Notes under the pieces: generated by a model
What the model was told of the DNA's origin: nothing
The model's input: only the letters and a program-made list of their open reading frames with translations
The model's database searches: none
Shown: in pieces, positions 25,386 to 33,772 of the stretch
Layout: each line of letters starts with the position of its first letter
Numbering within the stretch: position 1 is the stretch's first letter
Program-made: the position numbers and the translations under genes
NCBI RefSeq assembly: GCF_024171995.1
Contig: NZ_JAMTCT010000008.1
Span: 143,216-207,215, forward strand
Reading direction: 5' to 3'
From: Promicromonospora umidemergens
Lineage (GTDB): Bacteria; Actinomycetota; Actinomycetes; Actinomycetales; Cellulomonadaceae
Length of the DNA stretch: 64,000 bases

Positions 25386-26156
25386 ATGGGTCTCCTCGAA
25401 GGTAAGAAGCTGCTCGTCACGGGCGTGCTGACGGACTCGTCGATCGCATTCCACGCCGCCCGGCTCGCTCAGGAGGAGGGCGCGGAGGTCGTGCTCTCGT
25501 CCTTCGGGCGGCAGATGAAGCTCACGCAGGCCTTCGCGAAGCGGCTGCCGGCCGAGGCTCCGGTGGTCGAGCTGGACGCGACCAGCCAGGAGAACCTCGA
25601 CGCTCTGGCCGACGCGGTGCGCGCGGAGGGCTTCGACCGGCTCGACGGCGTCGTGCACTCGATCGGGTTCGCGCCGCAGTCCGTCATGGGCGGCAACTTC
25701 CTCACGGGCACCTGGGAGGACGTCGCCACCGCGCTGCACGTCTCCACGTTCTCGTACAAGTCGATCGCCGTGGCTGCGAGGGAGCTGATGACCGACGGCG
25801 GTGCCGTCGTCGGCCTGACGTTCGACGCGCAGTTCGCCTGGCCCGTGTACGACTGGATGGGCGTGGCCAAGGCCGGTCTGGAGTCCGCGAACCGCTACCT
25901 GGCGCGCGACCTCGGGCCTGAAGGAATCCGCTGCAACCTCGTCTCGGCAGGGCCGATCCGGACCACCGCCGCCAAGTCCATCCCGGGCTTCGCGACGATG
26001 GAGGACGCCTGGCCGACCCGAGCCCCGCTCGGTTGGGACCAGACGACCGCGGAGCCGGCGGCGCGTGCCGTGTGCGCGCTCCTGTCGGACTGGTTCCCGG
26101 CGACCACCGGTGAGATCGTGCACGTCGACGGCGGCGTGCACGCCATGGGTCAATAG
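25386..26156 (+). CDS. inhA: Enoyl-[acyl-carrier-protein] reductase, NADH, FabI/InhA type
   Basis: 256 residues from ATG 25386 with GGAAGGA 4-6 bases upstream. The family-specific start GLLEGKKLLVTGVLTDSSIAFHAAR (cofactor site), HSIGFAPQ and the active-site pair Tyr-x6-Lys in YDWMGVAKAGLES are present, followed by SAGPIRTTAAKSIPGF, the substrate-loop region. It catalyses the last reduction of fatty-acid elongation and is the target class of isoniazid and triclosan. Adjacent fabG upstream and sixA downstream, both same strand. Confidence 0.95.
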   Translation: MGLLEGKKLLVTGVLTDSSIAFHAARLAQEEGAEVVLSSFGRQMKLTQAFAKRLPAEAPVVELDATSQENLDALADAVRAEGFDRLDGVVHSIGFAPQSVMGGNFLTGTWEDVATALHVSTFSYKSIAVAARELMTDGGAVVGLTFDAQFAWPVYDWMGVAKAGLESANRYLARDLGPEGIRCNLVSAGPIRTTAAKSIPGFATMEDAWPTRAPLGWDQTTAEPAARAVCALLSDWFPATTGEIVHVDGGVHAMGQ

Positions 26157-26187
26157 ACCCGGCTCAATAGATGGGCAGGAGGCTTTG

Positions 26188-26727
26188 ATGGGCAGAGCGT
26201 CGGGCACGGAGCCCACCACTTCGCCGGGACGGCGTCTGGTGTTGCTCCGGCACGCGAAGGCGGAGCCGCCGTCGGAACTTCCCGACGAGCAGCGGCCGCT
26301 CGCACTGCGTGGCCGGGACCAGGCGGTGAAGGTCGGTGCGGCGTTGGTCGCGTCCGGCCTCCTGCCCGACGCCGTCCTCGTCTCCGGGGCGGTGCGTTCC
26401 CGGCAGACGTGGGACCTTGCGCGCAAGCACCTGGGGGATCCGCCGGTGGCGTTCACCGACGACCTCCTGGGAGCGATGCCGCGCGGCGTCCTCGCGCTCG
26501 TGCGCGAGCTCGACCCAGCCGCGCGGACCGTGCTGGTGATCGGTCATGAGCCCGCGATGGCGGGCACGGCCGAGCTGCTGGCCGGTCCCGGGTCGGAGGA
26601 CGGTGCTCTCGCGCAGGTCCGCGTCGGCGTCCCGACGGGCACCTACTCGGTGCTGCACTCCGACCTGGACTGGTCGGAGTGGGACCGCAAGGCGGCCCGC
26701 CTCACGGAGGTAGCCCGCCCCGCCTGA
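26188..26727 (+). CDS. SixA-like phosphohistidine phosphatase (histidine phosphatase superfamily)
   Basis: 179 residues from ATG 26188 with a strong AGGAGG 5 bases upstream. The RHG-type catalytic motif is LLRHAKAEP near residue 20; the second catalytic His is in VLVIGHEPAMAGTAELL near 118. Short length and the RHAKA form place it with SixA, which dephosphorylates phosphohistidine in phosphorelay proteins, rather than with phosphoglycerate mutases. It follows inhA by 31 bases and is probably cotranscribed. The true substrate in this organism is unknown. Confidence 0.87.
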   Translation: MGRASGTEPTTSPGRRLVLLRHAKAEPPSELPDEQRPLALRGRDQAVKVGAALVASGLLPDAVLVSGAVRSRQTWDLARKHLGDPPVAFTDDLLGAMPRGVLALVRELDPAARTVLVIGHEPAMAGTAELLAGPGSEDGALAQVRVGVPTGTYSVLHSDLDWSEWDRKAARLTEVARPA

Positions 26728-26739
26728 CGGGACGTCTCC

Positions 26740-26772
26740 TGGTTGTGGGCGCGATCATCGTGCCCACAACCA
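26740..26772. terminator. Inverted repeat between convergent sixA and serB
   Basis: TGGTTGTGGGC (26740-26750) pairs with GCCCACAACCA (26762-26772); the stem continues inward with one mismatch to 16-base arms, nearly closing on itself. It lies 13 bases after the sixA stop and 13 bases before the end of serB, so it can terminate both. The arm sequence closely resembles that of the repeat at 18256-18322. Confidence 0.65.
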
Positions 26773-26784
26773 AGCCGCCAGGTG

Positions 26785-27405
26785 CTAGAGGAGGGTGAGG
26801 ACGGCGTCCAGGCGGCCCTCGATCGAGTACGGGGCCTGCTCGCGCACCACGGGCTTGGCGTTGAACGCCACGCCGACGCCGGCGATCTCGATCATGCCGA
26901 GGTCGTTCGCGCCGTCGCCCACCGCGACGGTGTGCTCCAGCGGGATGTCCAGGGCAGCTGCCCACTCGCGCAGGGTCGCGGCCTTGGCCGCGCGGTCGAT
27001 GACGGGGCCGACGGTGCGGCCGGTCAGCACGCCGTCCGCGACCTCCAGGCGGTTGGCACGCAGCAGCTCGATCCCGAGCTCCTGGGCGACCGGCTCGACG
27101 ATCTCCGCGAAACCGCCCGACACCAGCCCGAACGCCCAGCCGCGAGCCTGGCACCCGGCCACCAGCTCGCGGGCGCCCGGCGTCAGCTCGACGGCGGCGC
27201 GCACCTTGTCGAGGGCTGCGACCGGTACGCCGGCCAGGGTCGCGACGCGCTCGCGGAGCGACGCGGCGAAGTCCAGCTCGCCGCGCATCGCCCGCTCGGT
27301 CACGGCCGCGACCTCGTCGCGGGTACCGGCATGCTCCGCGATGAGCTCGATGACCTCCTGCTGGAAGAAGGTCGAGTCCACGTCGGTCACGATGAGTCGC
27401 TTCAC
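26785..27405 (-). CDS. serB: Phosphoserine phosphatase (HAD superfamily)
   Basis: 206 residues from GTG 27405, where the HAD fold begins (VKRLIVTDVDSTFFQQEVIE). Motif I is DVDST with nucleophile and general-acid Asp; motif II is LVSGGF; the motif III Lys is in RAAKAATLREW; motif IV is VGDGANDLGMI. The length is that of the single-domain SerB without an N-terminal ACT domain. It performs the last step of serine biosynthesis. It is convergent with sixA and downstream of glgC, separated from it by a strong terminator. Confidence 0.92.
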   Translation of the reverse strand: MKRLIVTDVDSTFFQQEVIELIAEHAGTRDEVAAVTERAMRGELDFAASLRERVATLAGVPVAALDKVRAAVELTPGARELVAGCQARGWAFGLVSGGFAEIVEPVAQELGIELLRANRLEVADGVLTGRTVGPVIDRAAKAATLREWAAALDIPLEHTVAVGDGANDLGMIEIAGVGVAFNAKPVVREQAPYSIEGRLDAVLTLL

Positions 27406-27446
27406 GGGGACCAGTGTGCCGGACTCCTGCCCCCATCGTTCTCGAA

Positions 27447-27494
27447 ACCTAGGTTGCTTCGCTTTGCGGCCGTTCAAAGCGAAGCAACCTAGGT
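27447..27494 (-). terminator. Terminator downstream of glgC, 20-bp perfect stem
   Basis: Arms 27447-27466 and 27475-27494 are perfectly complementary over 20 bases with an 8-base loop (CGGCCGTT). Read on the minus strand the stem is followed by TTTCG, fitting termination of glgC. The same gap must hold the serB promoter, 40 bases further on. Confidence 0.65.
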
Positions 27495-27561
27495 CTCGAA
27501 GGAAAGGAAGCTATGACGGGCCGGCTCCACCAGGGCAGAACGGTGGGGGCGGTTAGAACCG

Positions 27562-28803
27562 CTAGTCGACTATCGTGCCCTTCGGGACCACTACCAGGCC
27601 GCTCTCCGTGACCGTGAAGCCCCGCGCCCGGTCCTCGTCGTGGTCGACGCCGATGCGGGCCCGCTCGTTGATCACCACGTTCTTGTCGACGATCGCCCGG
27701 TGCACGTGCGCGTACCGGTGCACCTGGACGTCGTCCATCAGCACGGAGCCGGAGACGTTCGACCAGGAGTGCAGGTGCACGCCAGGGGAGAGCACCGACC
27801 CTCCGGCCTGCGCGCCCGAGATGAGCACCCCCGGCGAGACGATCGACTCGACCGCGTGCCCCATCCGCCCGGGACCGGCGTGCACGAACTTCGCCGGGGG
27901 CAGCCCCGTGTAGCCCGTGTACAGGGGCCAGTCGTAGTTGTAGAGGTTGAAGATGGGGTGCACCGCGATGAGGTCCGTGTGCGCGTCGTAGTACGAGTCG
28001 ATGGTCCCGACGTCGCGCCAGTAGCCCCGGTCGCGGTCGGTGGAGCCGGGCACGTCGTTGCGGATGAAGTCGTAGACGCCTGCCTCACCCTGCGCGACGA
28101 ACGCGGGGATGATGTCGCCGCCCATGTCGTGCCGGGAGTCGGGGTTCGCTGCGTCCTTGGTGACGGCCTCGACCAGCGCGTCGGCGTCGAACACGTAGTT
28201 GCCCATCGAGGCGAGGATCTCGCCGGGGGAGTCGGGCAGGCCGGTGGGGTCGGTCGGCTTCTCCAGGAACTCGCGGATCTTCGTCGGGTCGTCCGGGTCG
28301 ACGTCGATGACGCCGAACTGGTCGGCCATCCCGATCGGCTGCCGGATCGCGGCGACCGATGCCCGCGCCCCCGACTCGATGTGCGCGTCCACCATCTGGG
28401 AGAAGTCCATGCGGTAGACGTGGTCGGCACCGACCACGACCACGATGTCGGGGCGCTCGTCGTCGATGATGTTGAGGCACTGGTAGATCGCGTCGGCGCT
28501 GCCGAGATACCAGTGCTTGCCCACGCGCTGCTGCGCGGGGACGGGCGCAACGAAGTTGCCCAGCAGGGGCGACATGCGCCACGTCTTGGAGATGTGCCGG
28601 TCAAGGGAGTGAGACTTGTACTGCGTCAGCACGACGACGTGCAGGTACCGCGAGTTGACGATGTTGGAGAGGGCGAAGTCCACCAGACGGTAGATGCCGC
28701 CGAAGGGCACTGCGGGCTTGGCGCGGGCGGCGGTGAGCGGCATCAGCCGCTTTCCCTCGCCGCCGGCGAGGACGATCGCAAGGACGCGGGGGGCGGAAGC
28801 CAT
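27562..28803 (-). CDS. glgC: Glucose-1-phosphate adenylyltransferase (ADP-glucose pyrophosphorylase)
   Basis: 413 residues from ATG 28803. The N-terminal nucleotidyltransferase domain has [26 protein letters not shown], including the Arg/Lys effector and pyrophosphate loop, and the sugar-binding [10 protein letters not shown]. The C-terminal left-handed beta-helix covers roughly 290-400. Single-chain length is that of the bacterial homotetramer. It makes ADP-glucose for glycogen or maltosyl donor synthesis. It is divergent from the glycogen synthase gene across 75 bases, so the two can share regulation. Confidence 0.96.
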   Translation of the reverse strand: MASAPRVLAIVLAGGEGKRLMPLTAARAKPAVPFGGIYRLVDFALSNIVNSRYLHVVVLTQYKSHSLDRHISKTWRMSPLLGNFVAPVPAQQRVGKHWYLGSADAIYQCLNIIDDERPDIVVVVGADHVYRMDFSQMVDAHIESGARASVAAIRQPIGMADQFGVIDVDPDDPTKIREFLEKPTDPTGLPDSPGEILASMGNYVFDADALVEAVTKDAANPDSRHDMGGDIIPAFVAQGEAGVYDFIRNDVPGSTDRDRGYWRDVGTIDSYYDAHTDLIAVHPIFNLYNYDWPLYTGYTGLPPAKFVHAGPGRMGHAVESIVSPGVLISGAQAGGSVLSPGVHLHSWSNVSGSVLMDDVQVHRYAHVHRAIVDKNVVINERARIGVDHDEDRARGFTVTESGLVVVPKGTIVD

Positions 28804-28878
28804 ACGGGTGACATTAAGCCCTTTTGGGCTGGTCCGTCAGGTGGCGCGCTGAGACTTCGCGCACGCTAGGTTGGCCAT

Positions 28879-30201
28879 GTGCCCGACGTCGCTGCCGCCC
28901 CCGGCTTTGCCCCCCGTTCCGTTCCTGCCCCAGGGCCTGCTCCGGGCTCCGCCCACAAGCCCAGCGGCACCCTCCGCGTCGACCTCCTGACCCGCGAGTT
29001 CCCGCCCCACGTCTACGGCGGCGCGGGCGTCCACGTGGCCGAGCTGGCCGGAGTGCTTGCGCAGCACGCGGACGTGCGGGTGCGCTGCTTCGACGGCCCG
29101 CGCGACGCGGCGACGGAGGCCTCGGGCGTCACGGGCTACGTGACGCCTGCCGCCCTGTCCGGCGCCAACCCGGCGCTGGCCACCCTGGGCACGGACCTCG
29201 TCATGGCCGACGACGTCGCGGGCGCCGACCTGCTCCACTCGCACACCTGGTACGCCAACATGGCAGGCCACCTGGGCGGTCTCCTGCACGGGGTGCCGCA
29301 CGTCGTCACCGCGCACTCCCTGGAGCCCCTGCGCCCCTGGAAGGCCGAGCAGCTCGGCGGCGGCTACGCGCTCTCGTCGTGGGCCGAGCGCACCGCCTAC
29401 CTGGGCGCCGCAGGGGTCATCGCGGTCTCCGCGGGCATGCGGGCCGACATCCTGCGCGTCTACCCCGAGCTCGACCCGGAGCGGGTGCACGTGGTGCACA
29501 ACGGCATCGACCTGGCGGGCTGGCGGCGCCCTGCCGCGGGCGACGACGCGGCGCAGGACGCCGCCGCGGCGACCGTGCGCCGGTACGGGATCGACCCGGA
29601 CCGCCCGGCGGTCGTGTTCGTCGGCCGGATCACCCGGCAGAAGGGCCTGCCGTACCTGCTGCGCGCCGCCGCCGAGCTGCCGCCCGAGGTGCAGCTCGTC
29701 CTGTGCGCGGGCGTTCCGGACACGCCAGAGATCATGGCCGAGGTGGTCGCCCTCACCGAGCGCCTGCGCGAGTCGCGCACCGGCGTCGTCTGGATCGAGG
29801 AGATGCTCCCGCGGCCCGACCTCGTGGCGGTCCTGTCGGCCTGCACCGTCTTCGTCTGCCCGAGCGTCTACGAGCCGCTCGGCATCGTGAACCTCGAGGC
29901 CATGGCCGTCGGCCTGCCCGTGGTCGGCACGGCCACCGGCGGCATCCCCGAGGTGGTCGACGACGGCGTCACCGGCCTGCTGGTCCCCATCGAGCAGGCC
30001 GACGACGGGACGGGCACCCCGCTGGACCCCGACCGGTTCGTCGCCGACCTGGCGGCCGCGCTGACCCGCGTCGCGACCGACCCGGAGGGCGCAGCGGTGA
30101 TGGGCGCAGCGGGCCGCCGTCGGGCCGAGGACCACTTCGCCTGGGCGGCGATCGGTGACCGCACGATGGAGGTCTACGAGCAGGTGCTCGCGCAGGCCTG
30201 A
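28879..30201 (+). CDS. glgA: Glycogen synthase, actinobacterial GT4 type
   Basis: 440 residues from GTG 28879. The family core normally begins at RVDLLTREFPPHVYGGAGVHV; here it is preceded by about 34 Ala/Pro-rich residues with no alternative ATG or GTG close to the core, so the extension is either real or the start is unusual. Donor-site motifs are present: GRITRQKGLPYLL in the C-terminal Rossmann domain and the E-x7-E pattern in PSVYEPLGIVNLEAMA. In actinobacteria the GT4 enzyme uses ADP-glucose (sometimes with maltose-1-phosphate as product, GlgM). It is divergent from glgC. Confidence 0.93.
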   Translation: MPDVAAAPGFAPRSVPAPGPAPGSAHKPSGTLRVDLLTREFPPHVYGGAGVHVAELAGVLAQHADVRVRCFDGPRDAATEASGVTGYVTPAALSGANPALATLGTDLVMADDVAGADLLHSHTWYANMAGHLGGLLHGVPHVVTAHSLEPLRPWKAEQLGGGYALSSWAERTAYLGAAGVIAVSAGMRADILRVYPELDPERVHVVHNGIDLAGWRRPAAGDDAAQDAAAATVRRYGIDPDRPAVVFVGRITRQKGLPYLLRAAAELPPEVQLVLCAGVPDTPEIMAEVVALTERLRESRTGVVWIEEMLPRPDLVAVLSACTVFVCPSVYEPLGIVNLEAMAVGLPVVGTATGGIPEVVDDGVTGLLVPIEQADDGTGTPLDPDRFVADLAAALTRVATDPEGAAVMGAAGRRRAEDHFAWAAIGDRTMEVYEQVLAQA

Positions 30202-30203
30202 GA

Positions 30204-30224
30204 CGTCGGTACTTTCGTCGGTAC
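30204..30224. promoter_or_regulatory. Direct repeat upstream of ABC exporter operon
   Basis: CGTCGGTAC occurs at 30204-30212 and again at 30216-30224, 12 bases apart start to start, i.e. just over one helical turn. It lies 34 bases upstream of the ATPase ATG and could be the site of the response regulator encoded at the end of this operon. Each half also contains GGTAC, so partial inverted symmetry exists. Confidence 0.4.
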
Positions 30225-30257
30225 CGGCCTGCCCCGCCAGCGGGCGAGGCTTCCCGC

Positions 30258-31070
30258 ATGATCCAGATCGAGCACCTGACCAAGAGATACGGCACCACCA
30301 CGGCGCTGCACGACGTGACCTGCGAGGTGGCGACCGGGACCGTCACGGGCCTGCTGGGGCCCAACGGCGCGGGCAAGTCGACGCTGATGCGCGTGGTCCT
30401 TGGCCTGGACCACGCGACGTCGGGCACGGCGCTCGTGGCAGGCCGCCGGTACGCGACGCTGCGCCGCCCGCTGCACGTCGTCGGCGCGCACCTGGGCGGA
30501 CGCGCCGTGCATCCGCAGCGCTCCGCCCGGCAGCACCTGCTGGCTCTCGCACGGAGCAACCGGATCCCCGCCGCGCGTGTCGAGGAGGTGCTCGACCTCA
30601 CCGGGCTGCGCGGTGTGGCGCGGCGGCGGGCGGGCGGCTTCTCGCTGGGCATGGGCCAGCGCCTGGGGCTGGCCGCCGCGCTGCTCGGCGACCCGGGCAC
30701 GGTCCTCCTCGACGAGCCGGTGAACGGCCTGGACACCGACGGCGTGCGGTGGATCCGCCGCCTGCTGCGCCGCCTGGCCGACGACGGGCGCACCGTGCTG
30801 ATCTCCAGCCATCTCCTGTCCGAGGTGCAGCTCGTGGCCGACCGCGTGCTGGTGCTCGGCAAGGGCCGGCTGCTGGCGGACCTGCCCACGGCGGACCTCG
30901 CGGCGCGGGCCACGCCGGAGCACCTGGCGGAGGGGATGTCGGCGCTCGAGTCCGGGTACCTGAGCCTCGTCGAGGACTCCGCCGAGTACGTGGCCGGCGC
31001 CGGGCGCCCGGCGTCCGGTGCCACCGTGCAGTCCGGTGCCACCATGCAGGAGGTGCGGCATGGCCGCTGA
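30258..31070 (+). CDS. ABC transporter ATP-binding protein (BcrA/DrrA-like)
   Basis: 270 residues from ATG 30258. Walker A is GPNGAGKST, the signature is FSLGMGQRLGLAAAL (LSxGxxQR variant of the bacitracin-type exporters), Walker B is TVLLDEPVNGLD and the switch His is in VLISSHLLSEVQ. The C-terminal 50 residues include an odd near-duplicated SGATVQSGATMQ segment before the stop. The permease gene starts 11 bases before this stop, with AGGAGG inside the ATPase coding region. Followed by a kinase and regulator in the same operon, a layout seen for peptide-antibiotic sensing and export modules. Confidence 0.92.
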   Translation: MIQIEHLTKRYGTTTALHDVTCEVATGTVTGLLGPNGAGKSTLMRVVLGLDHATSGTALVAGRRYATLRRPLHVVGAHLGGRAVHPQRSARQHLLALARSNRIPAARVEEVLDLTGLRGVARRRAGGFSLGMGQRLGLAAALLGDPGTVLLDEPVNGLDTDGVRWIRRLLRRLADDGRTVLISSHLLSEVQLVADRVLVLGKGRLLADLPTADLAARATPEHLAEGMSALESGYLSLVEDSAEYVAGAGRPASGATVQSGATMQEVRHGR

Positions 31071-31810
31071 GCCGCTCCGCGAGCTGTCCGCCGTCGTCCG
31101 CGCCGAGTGGGGCAAGGCGTGGTCGGTCCCCGCCGCCGTGCTCTGGCTGGGGATCGCTGTCGTGATCGCCCTCGTCACGGCCATGACGCTCGCCAACGAC
31201 GTGGTCCACGCCGTCTCGACGGGTGAGCTCCCGCCAGGCACCCGGACGCCGGTGTCGGAGGTCCTCGGCCCCGTGGTGAGCTTCGCCCAGATCGCGGTGG
31301 CCGGGTTCGCGCTGCACCTGGTGACGCCCGAGTACGCGGCCGGATCCATCGGGCCGGTGTTCCTGGCCACGCCGCGCCGGTGGATGGTCGTCGCGGCCAA
31401 GACGGCAGTGGCCGGCGCCGTCGCAGCGACGCTCGGTGCGGTCCTTGGTCCCGTGTCCGCCCTGCTGGCCGACGCGGTGCTGGGCGGCCACGCGGGCACC
31501 CCCGTCCCGATGGTCCACGCCTCGGCCGGAGCAGCCGGGGGGTGTGTTCGCTGCCGCCGCGCTGGTCGCCGTGGGGCTGGGCTTCCTGTGCCGCAGCGCG
31601 GTGGGTGCCCTGTCGGCCGCGTTCGTCCTGCTCGTCGTCACGCTCGCGGCACCGGACACCGCCGGCCGGTGGCTGCCCGGCCCGGCCGGGGCGGCGTTCG
31701 TCTCCGGCACCGCGGACCTCTCCCGGCCGCTCGCGCTCGCGGTGCTGGCCGCCTGGTGCGCGGCGATCCTCGGCCTGGCCGTGTGGACGGTGACCCGCCG
31801 GGATGCCTAG
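31060..31810 (+). pseudogene. ABC-2 type permease, frameshifted as sequenced
   Basis: From ATG 31060 (AGGAGG upstream) the frame encodes about 160 residues of permease: a hydrophobic helix near 25-45 (VLWLGIAVVIALVTAMTL), a short loop, then further helices to GGHAGTPVPMVHASAGAAGG. At the run of six G (31537-31542) the coding signal moves to the next frame, continuing with VFAAAALVAVGLGFLCRSAVGALS, three more hydrophobic stretches and the stop TAG at 31810. Removing one G restores a single protein of about 250 residues, the usual length for such permeases. The shift is either a real inactivating mutation, a phase-variable tract or a sequencing error; the surrounding operon is otherwise intact. 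Confidence 0.8.
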
Positions 31811-31820
31811 CCTCTGGCCG

Positions 31821-33008
31821 ATGAGAACGCACCCGGTGCTGCGCTGGGCCGTCCCGGCCTTCCTGGTGGTCCAGGCCGGGGTGCTGGGGCTCGCCTGGTG
31901 GGCGGGCTCCGGGCTGCTGCTCGCCCTGGCGGAGCTGGCGGCGCTCACCGGGTTCGCCTGCCTGGTGCTCCTTGCGCAGTACCTGCTGCTGCGCGGCCGG
32001 TACACCCGCGAGAGGGAGGCGACACGCCGGGCCGTCGAACGGCGTCGGGTCGCCGACGAGGTGCACGACCTCGTGGGCCACGAGCTCAGCCTCATCGCCA
32101 TGCAGGCGGGCCTGCTCGAGCTACGGGCCGACGCCGCGGACGCGAAGCTCGCCGGGCAGTTGCGGGCGCAGGCCGAGCACGCCGTGGCGAGCCTGCACGA
32201 GACCGTCGCCCTGCTGCACGGGACGGCACCCGACGAGCCGGTGACCGACGACGTCGAAGACCTCGTGGCCAGGGCCCGGCAGGCCGGCGCGCGGGTCACG
32301 CTGCACGGGGACGTCGACCGGGTCGCGGTCCCCACCCGCCTCGCCGTGCACACGGTGGTCCGTGAAGGACTCACCAACGCCGCGCGGCACGCGCCGGGCA
32401 GCCCGGTCGCCGTCGTGCTGTCGACGTCGGCGGGCACGCACGGCGACGTCGTCGAGGCCCGCGTGGCGACCTCGGACGCGCCGGCCCCGACGGCGGGTGC
32501 GGGCCGGGCCGGCCACGGGCTCGACGCGCTGCGCCGCCGCGTGACGGCGCTCGGCGGACACCTGGACGCCCGCCACCACGACGGCACGCACGTCCTCACC
32601 GCCCGCATCCTCGCCCAGCCCTCTGGCGACCCGCTCAGGAGCGCCGAACCCGTCGAGCTGGCCGGCGCACGTCCCCTGCGCGCCCTCGTCCGCCAGACGG
32701 CGGTGCCCGTCGTGGTGGCGTGCGCCGTCGTCCTCGGGTTCTGGACCTGGGCGTCGCACGACACGACGGCGGAACCCGAGGTCCTCGCGCGGTTCGCCGT
32801 CGGTCTGCCCACCGCCGAGCTGGACGCCCTCGTGCCCCAGCGGCAGGCACCCGTCCGCCTCGCGCGGTCGCCCGAGCCGCCTCCCGGCTCGACCTGCCGC
32901 GCCTGGACCGACGGGAACTTTCCCCTCGCCGCCGCGACCGTCGAGGTCTGCGCCGACGACCACGCGGTCACCCGCGTCACCGACCTCGCCGGGGAGCCGC
33001 TGTGGTGA
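31821..33008 (+). CDS. Histidine kinase with a C-terminal membrane anchor and extracytoplasmic tail
   Basis: 395 residues from ATG 31821; ATG 31803, overlapping the permease end, is an alternative. Two helices lie at about 10-30 and 32-57, then the HisKA_3 motif RRRVADEVHDLVGHELSLIAMQ with phospho-acceptor H82, and a HATPase domain (N-box REGLTNAARHAPG, G2 GRAGHGLDALRRRV). Unusually the protein does not end there: a third hydrophobic helix at about 294-311 (AVPVVVACAVVLGFWTW) leads to an 84-residue tail, predicted outside, with two Cys (359, 377) that could form a disulfide. The stop overlaps the start of the response regulator (GTGA). It probably senses something linked to the adjacent exporter. 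Confidence 0.88.
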   Translation: MRTHPVLRWAVPAFLVVQAGVLGLAWWAGSGLLLALAELAALTGFACLVLLAQYLLLRGRYTREREATRRAVERRRVADEVHDLVGHELSLIAMQAGLLELRADAADAKLAGQLRAQAEHAVASLHETVALLHGTAPDEPVTDDVEDLVARARQAGARVTLHGDVDRVAVPTRLAVHTVVREGLTNAARHAPGSPVAVVLSTSAGTHGDVVEARVATSDAPAPTAGAGRAGHGLDALRRRVTALGGHLDARHHDGTHVLTARILAQPSGDPLRSAEPVELAGARPLRALVRQTAVPVVVACAVVLGFWTWASHDTTAEPEVLARFAVGLPTAELDALVPQRQAPVRLARSPEPPPGSTCRAWTDGNFPLAAATVEVCADDHAVTRVTDLAGEPLW

Positions 33009-33670
33009 GGGTCCGCGTCCTCGTCGTCGACGACGACCCCCGCGTGCGTGACGTGCTCACGGGAACCTTCGCCACCGACCCGGACATCGACGTCGTCGCG
33101 CAGGCCGCCGACGGGCGGGAGGCGCTCGCGGTGGCCCGGTCCCGGCTGCTCGACGTCGTCGTGCTGGACGTCCGGATGCCCGTGCTCGACGGGCTCGGCA
33201 CGCTGGAGGTGATCCGCCGGGAGCAGATCCCGGTCCGCGTCGTCGTGCTGACCAGCTTCGGCGAGAGCGAGTACGTGCGCCGCGCGATCGCGCTCGGGGC
33301 GGACGGGTTCCTGCTCAAGTCGGGCGACCCGCACGACCTGCTGCGGGCCGTGCGGGGCACGGCGGCGGGGGAGACGTGGCTGTCGCCCGCCGTCGCCCAC
33401 CAGGTCGCGCGCGACCTGCGCCGCGGCCACGCCGGGCAGGCCGACGCCGAGCTCGCCGCCGGCCGGCTCGCGGCCCTCACCGCCAGGGAGCGTGACGTGG
33501 CGGACCTGCTCGCCCAGGGCCGCACGAACGCGGAGATCGCCGCGGACCTGCACCTCAGCGAGAGCACCGTGAAGGCGTACGTCAGCTCCGCGATGGACCG
33601 GCTCGGGGTGCGCAACCGCGTTGAGCTCGCCTGGCAGGTCTGGTCGGCCCGGGGAGGGCCCGTGGGCTGA
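33005..33670 (+). CDS. LuxR/NarL-family response regulator
   Basis: 221 residues from GTG 33005, overlapping the kinase stop. Receiver domain: DDDP acidic pocket at 8-11, phospho-acceptor Asp in VVVLDVRMPVLDG near 57, conserved Thr/Ser in VVLTSFG and Lys in FLLKSGDP. LuxR-type HTH at about 155-210 (LTARERDVADLLAQGRTNAEIAADLHLSESTVKAYVSS). It is the last gene of the exporter and two-component operon. The direct repeat at 30204-30224 upstream of the operon is a candidate target, which would give autoregulation. Confidence 0.93.
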   Translation: MRVRVLVVDDDPRVRDVLTGTFATDPDIDVVAQAADGREALAVARSRLLDVVVLDVRMPVLDGLGTLEVIRREQIPVRVVVLTSFGESEYVRRAIALGADGFLLKSGDPHDLLRAVRGTAAGETWLSPAVAHQVARDLRRGHAGQADAELAAGRLAALTARERDVADLLAQGRTNAEIAADLHLSESTVKAYVSSAMDRLGVRNRVELAWQVWSARGGPVG

Positions 33671-33675
33671 CCGCG

Positions 33676-33736
33676 GTTCAGCAGGCTCGGGAGAGTCGTA
33701 ACCCCCGGGGTTATGGTCGCCTCGAACCTGCTGAAC
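33676..33736. terminator. Nested inverted repeats between convergent genes
   Basis: The outer stem GTTCAGCAGG (33676-33685) pairs with CCTGCTGAAC (33727-33736). Inside it TAACCCC-C-GGGGTTA (33699-33713) forms a second perfect palindrome. It begins 6 bases after the response-regulator stop and ends 37 bases before the end of the convergent P-loop gene. The nested structure would make a cruciform-like double hairpin; the inner palindrome could alternatively be a protein-binding site. Confidence 0.5.
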
Positions 33737-33772
33737 GACAGTCAGTCCGGCGCCGGCCGGCGGCCGGCGGCT

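Noticed and set aside
28837..30135. 432-codon frame antisense to glgA
   Set aside because: Shadow frame; glgA on the plus strand is a recognised enzyme with motifs over its whole length.
31175..33553. Long minus-strand frame under the exporter and two-component genes
   Set aside because: Low-complexity translation; plus-strand kinase and regulator are clear.
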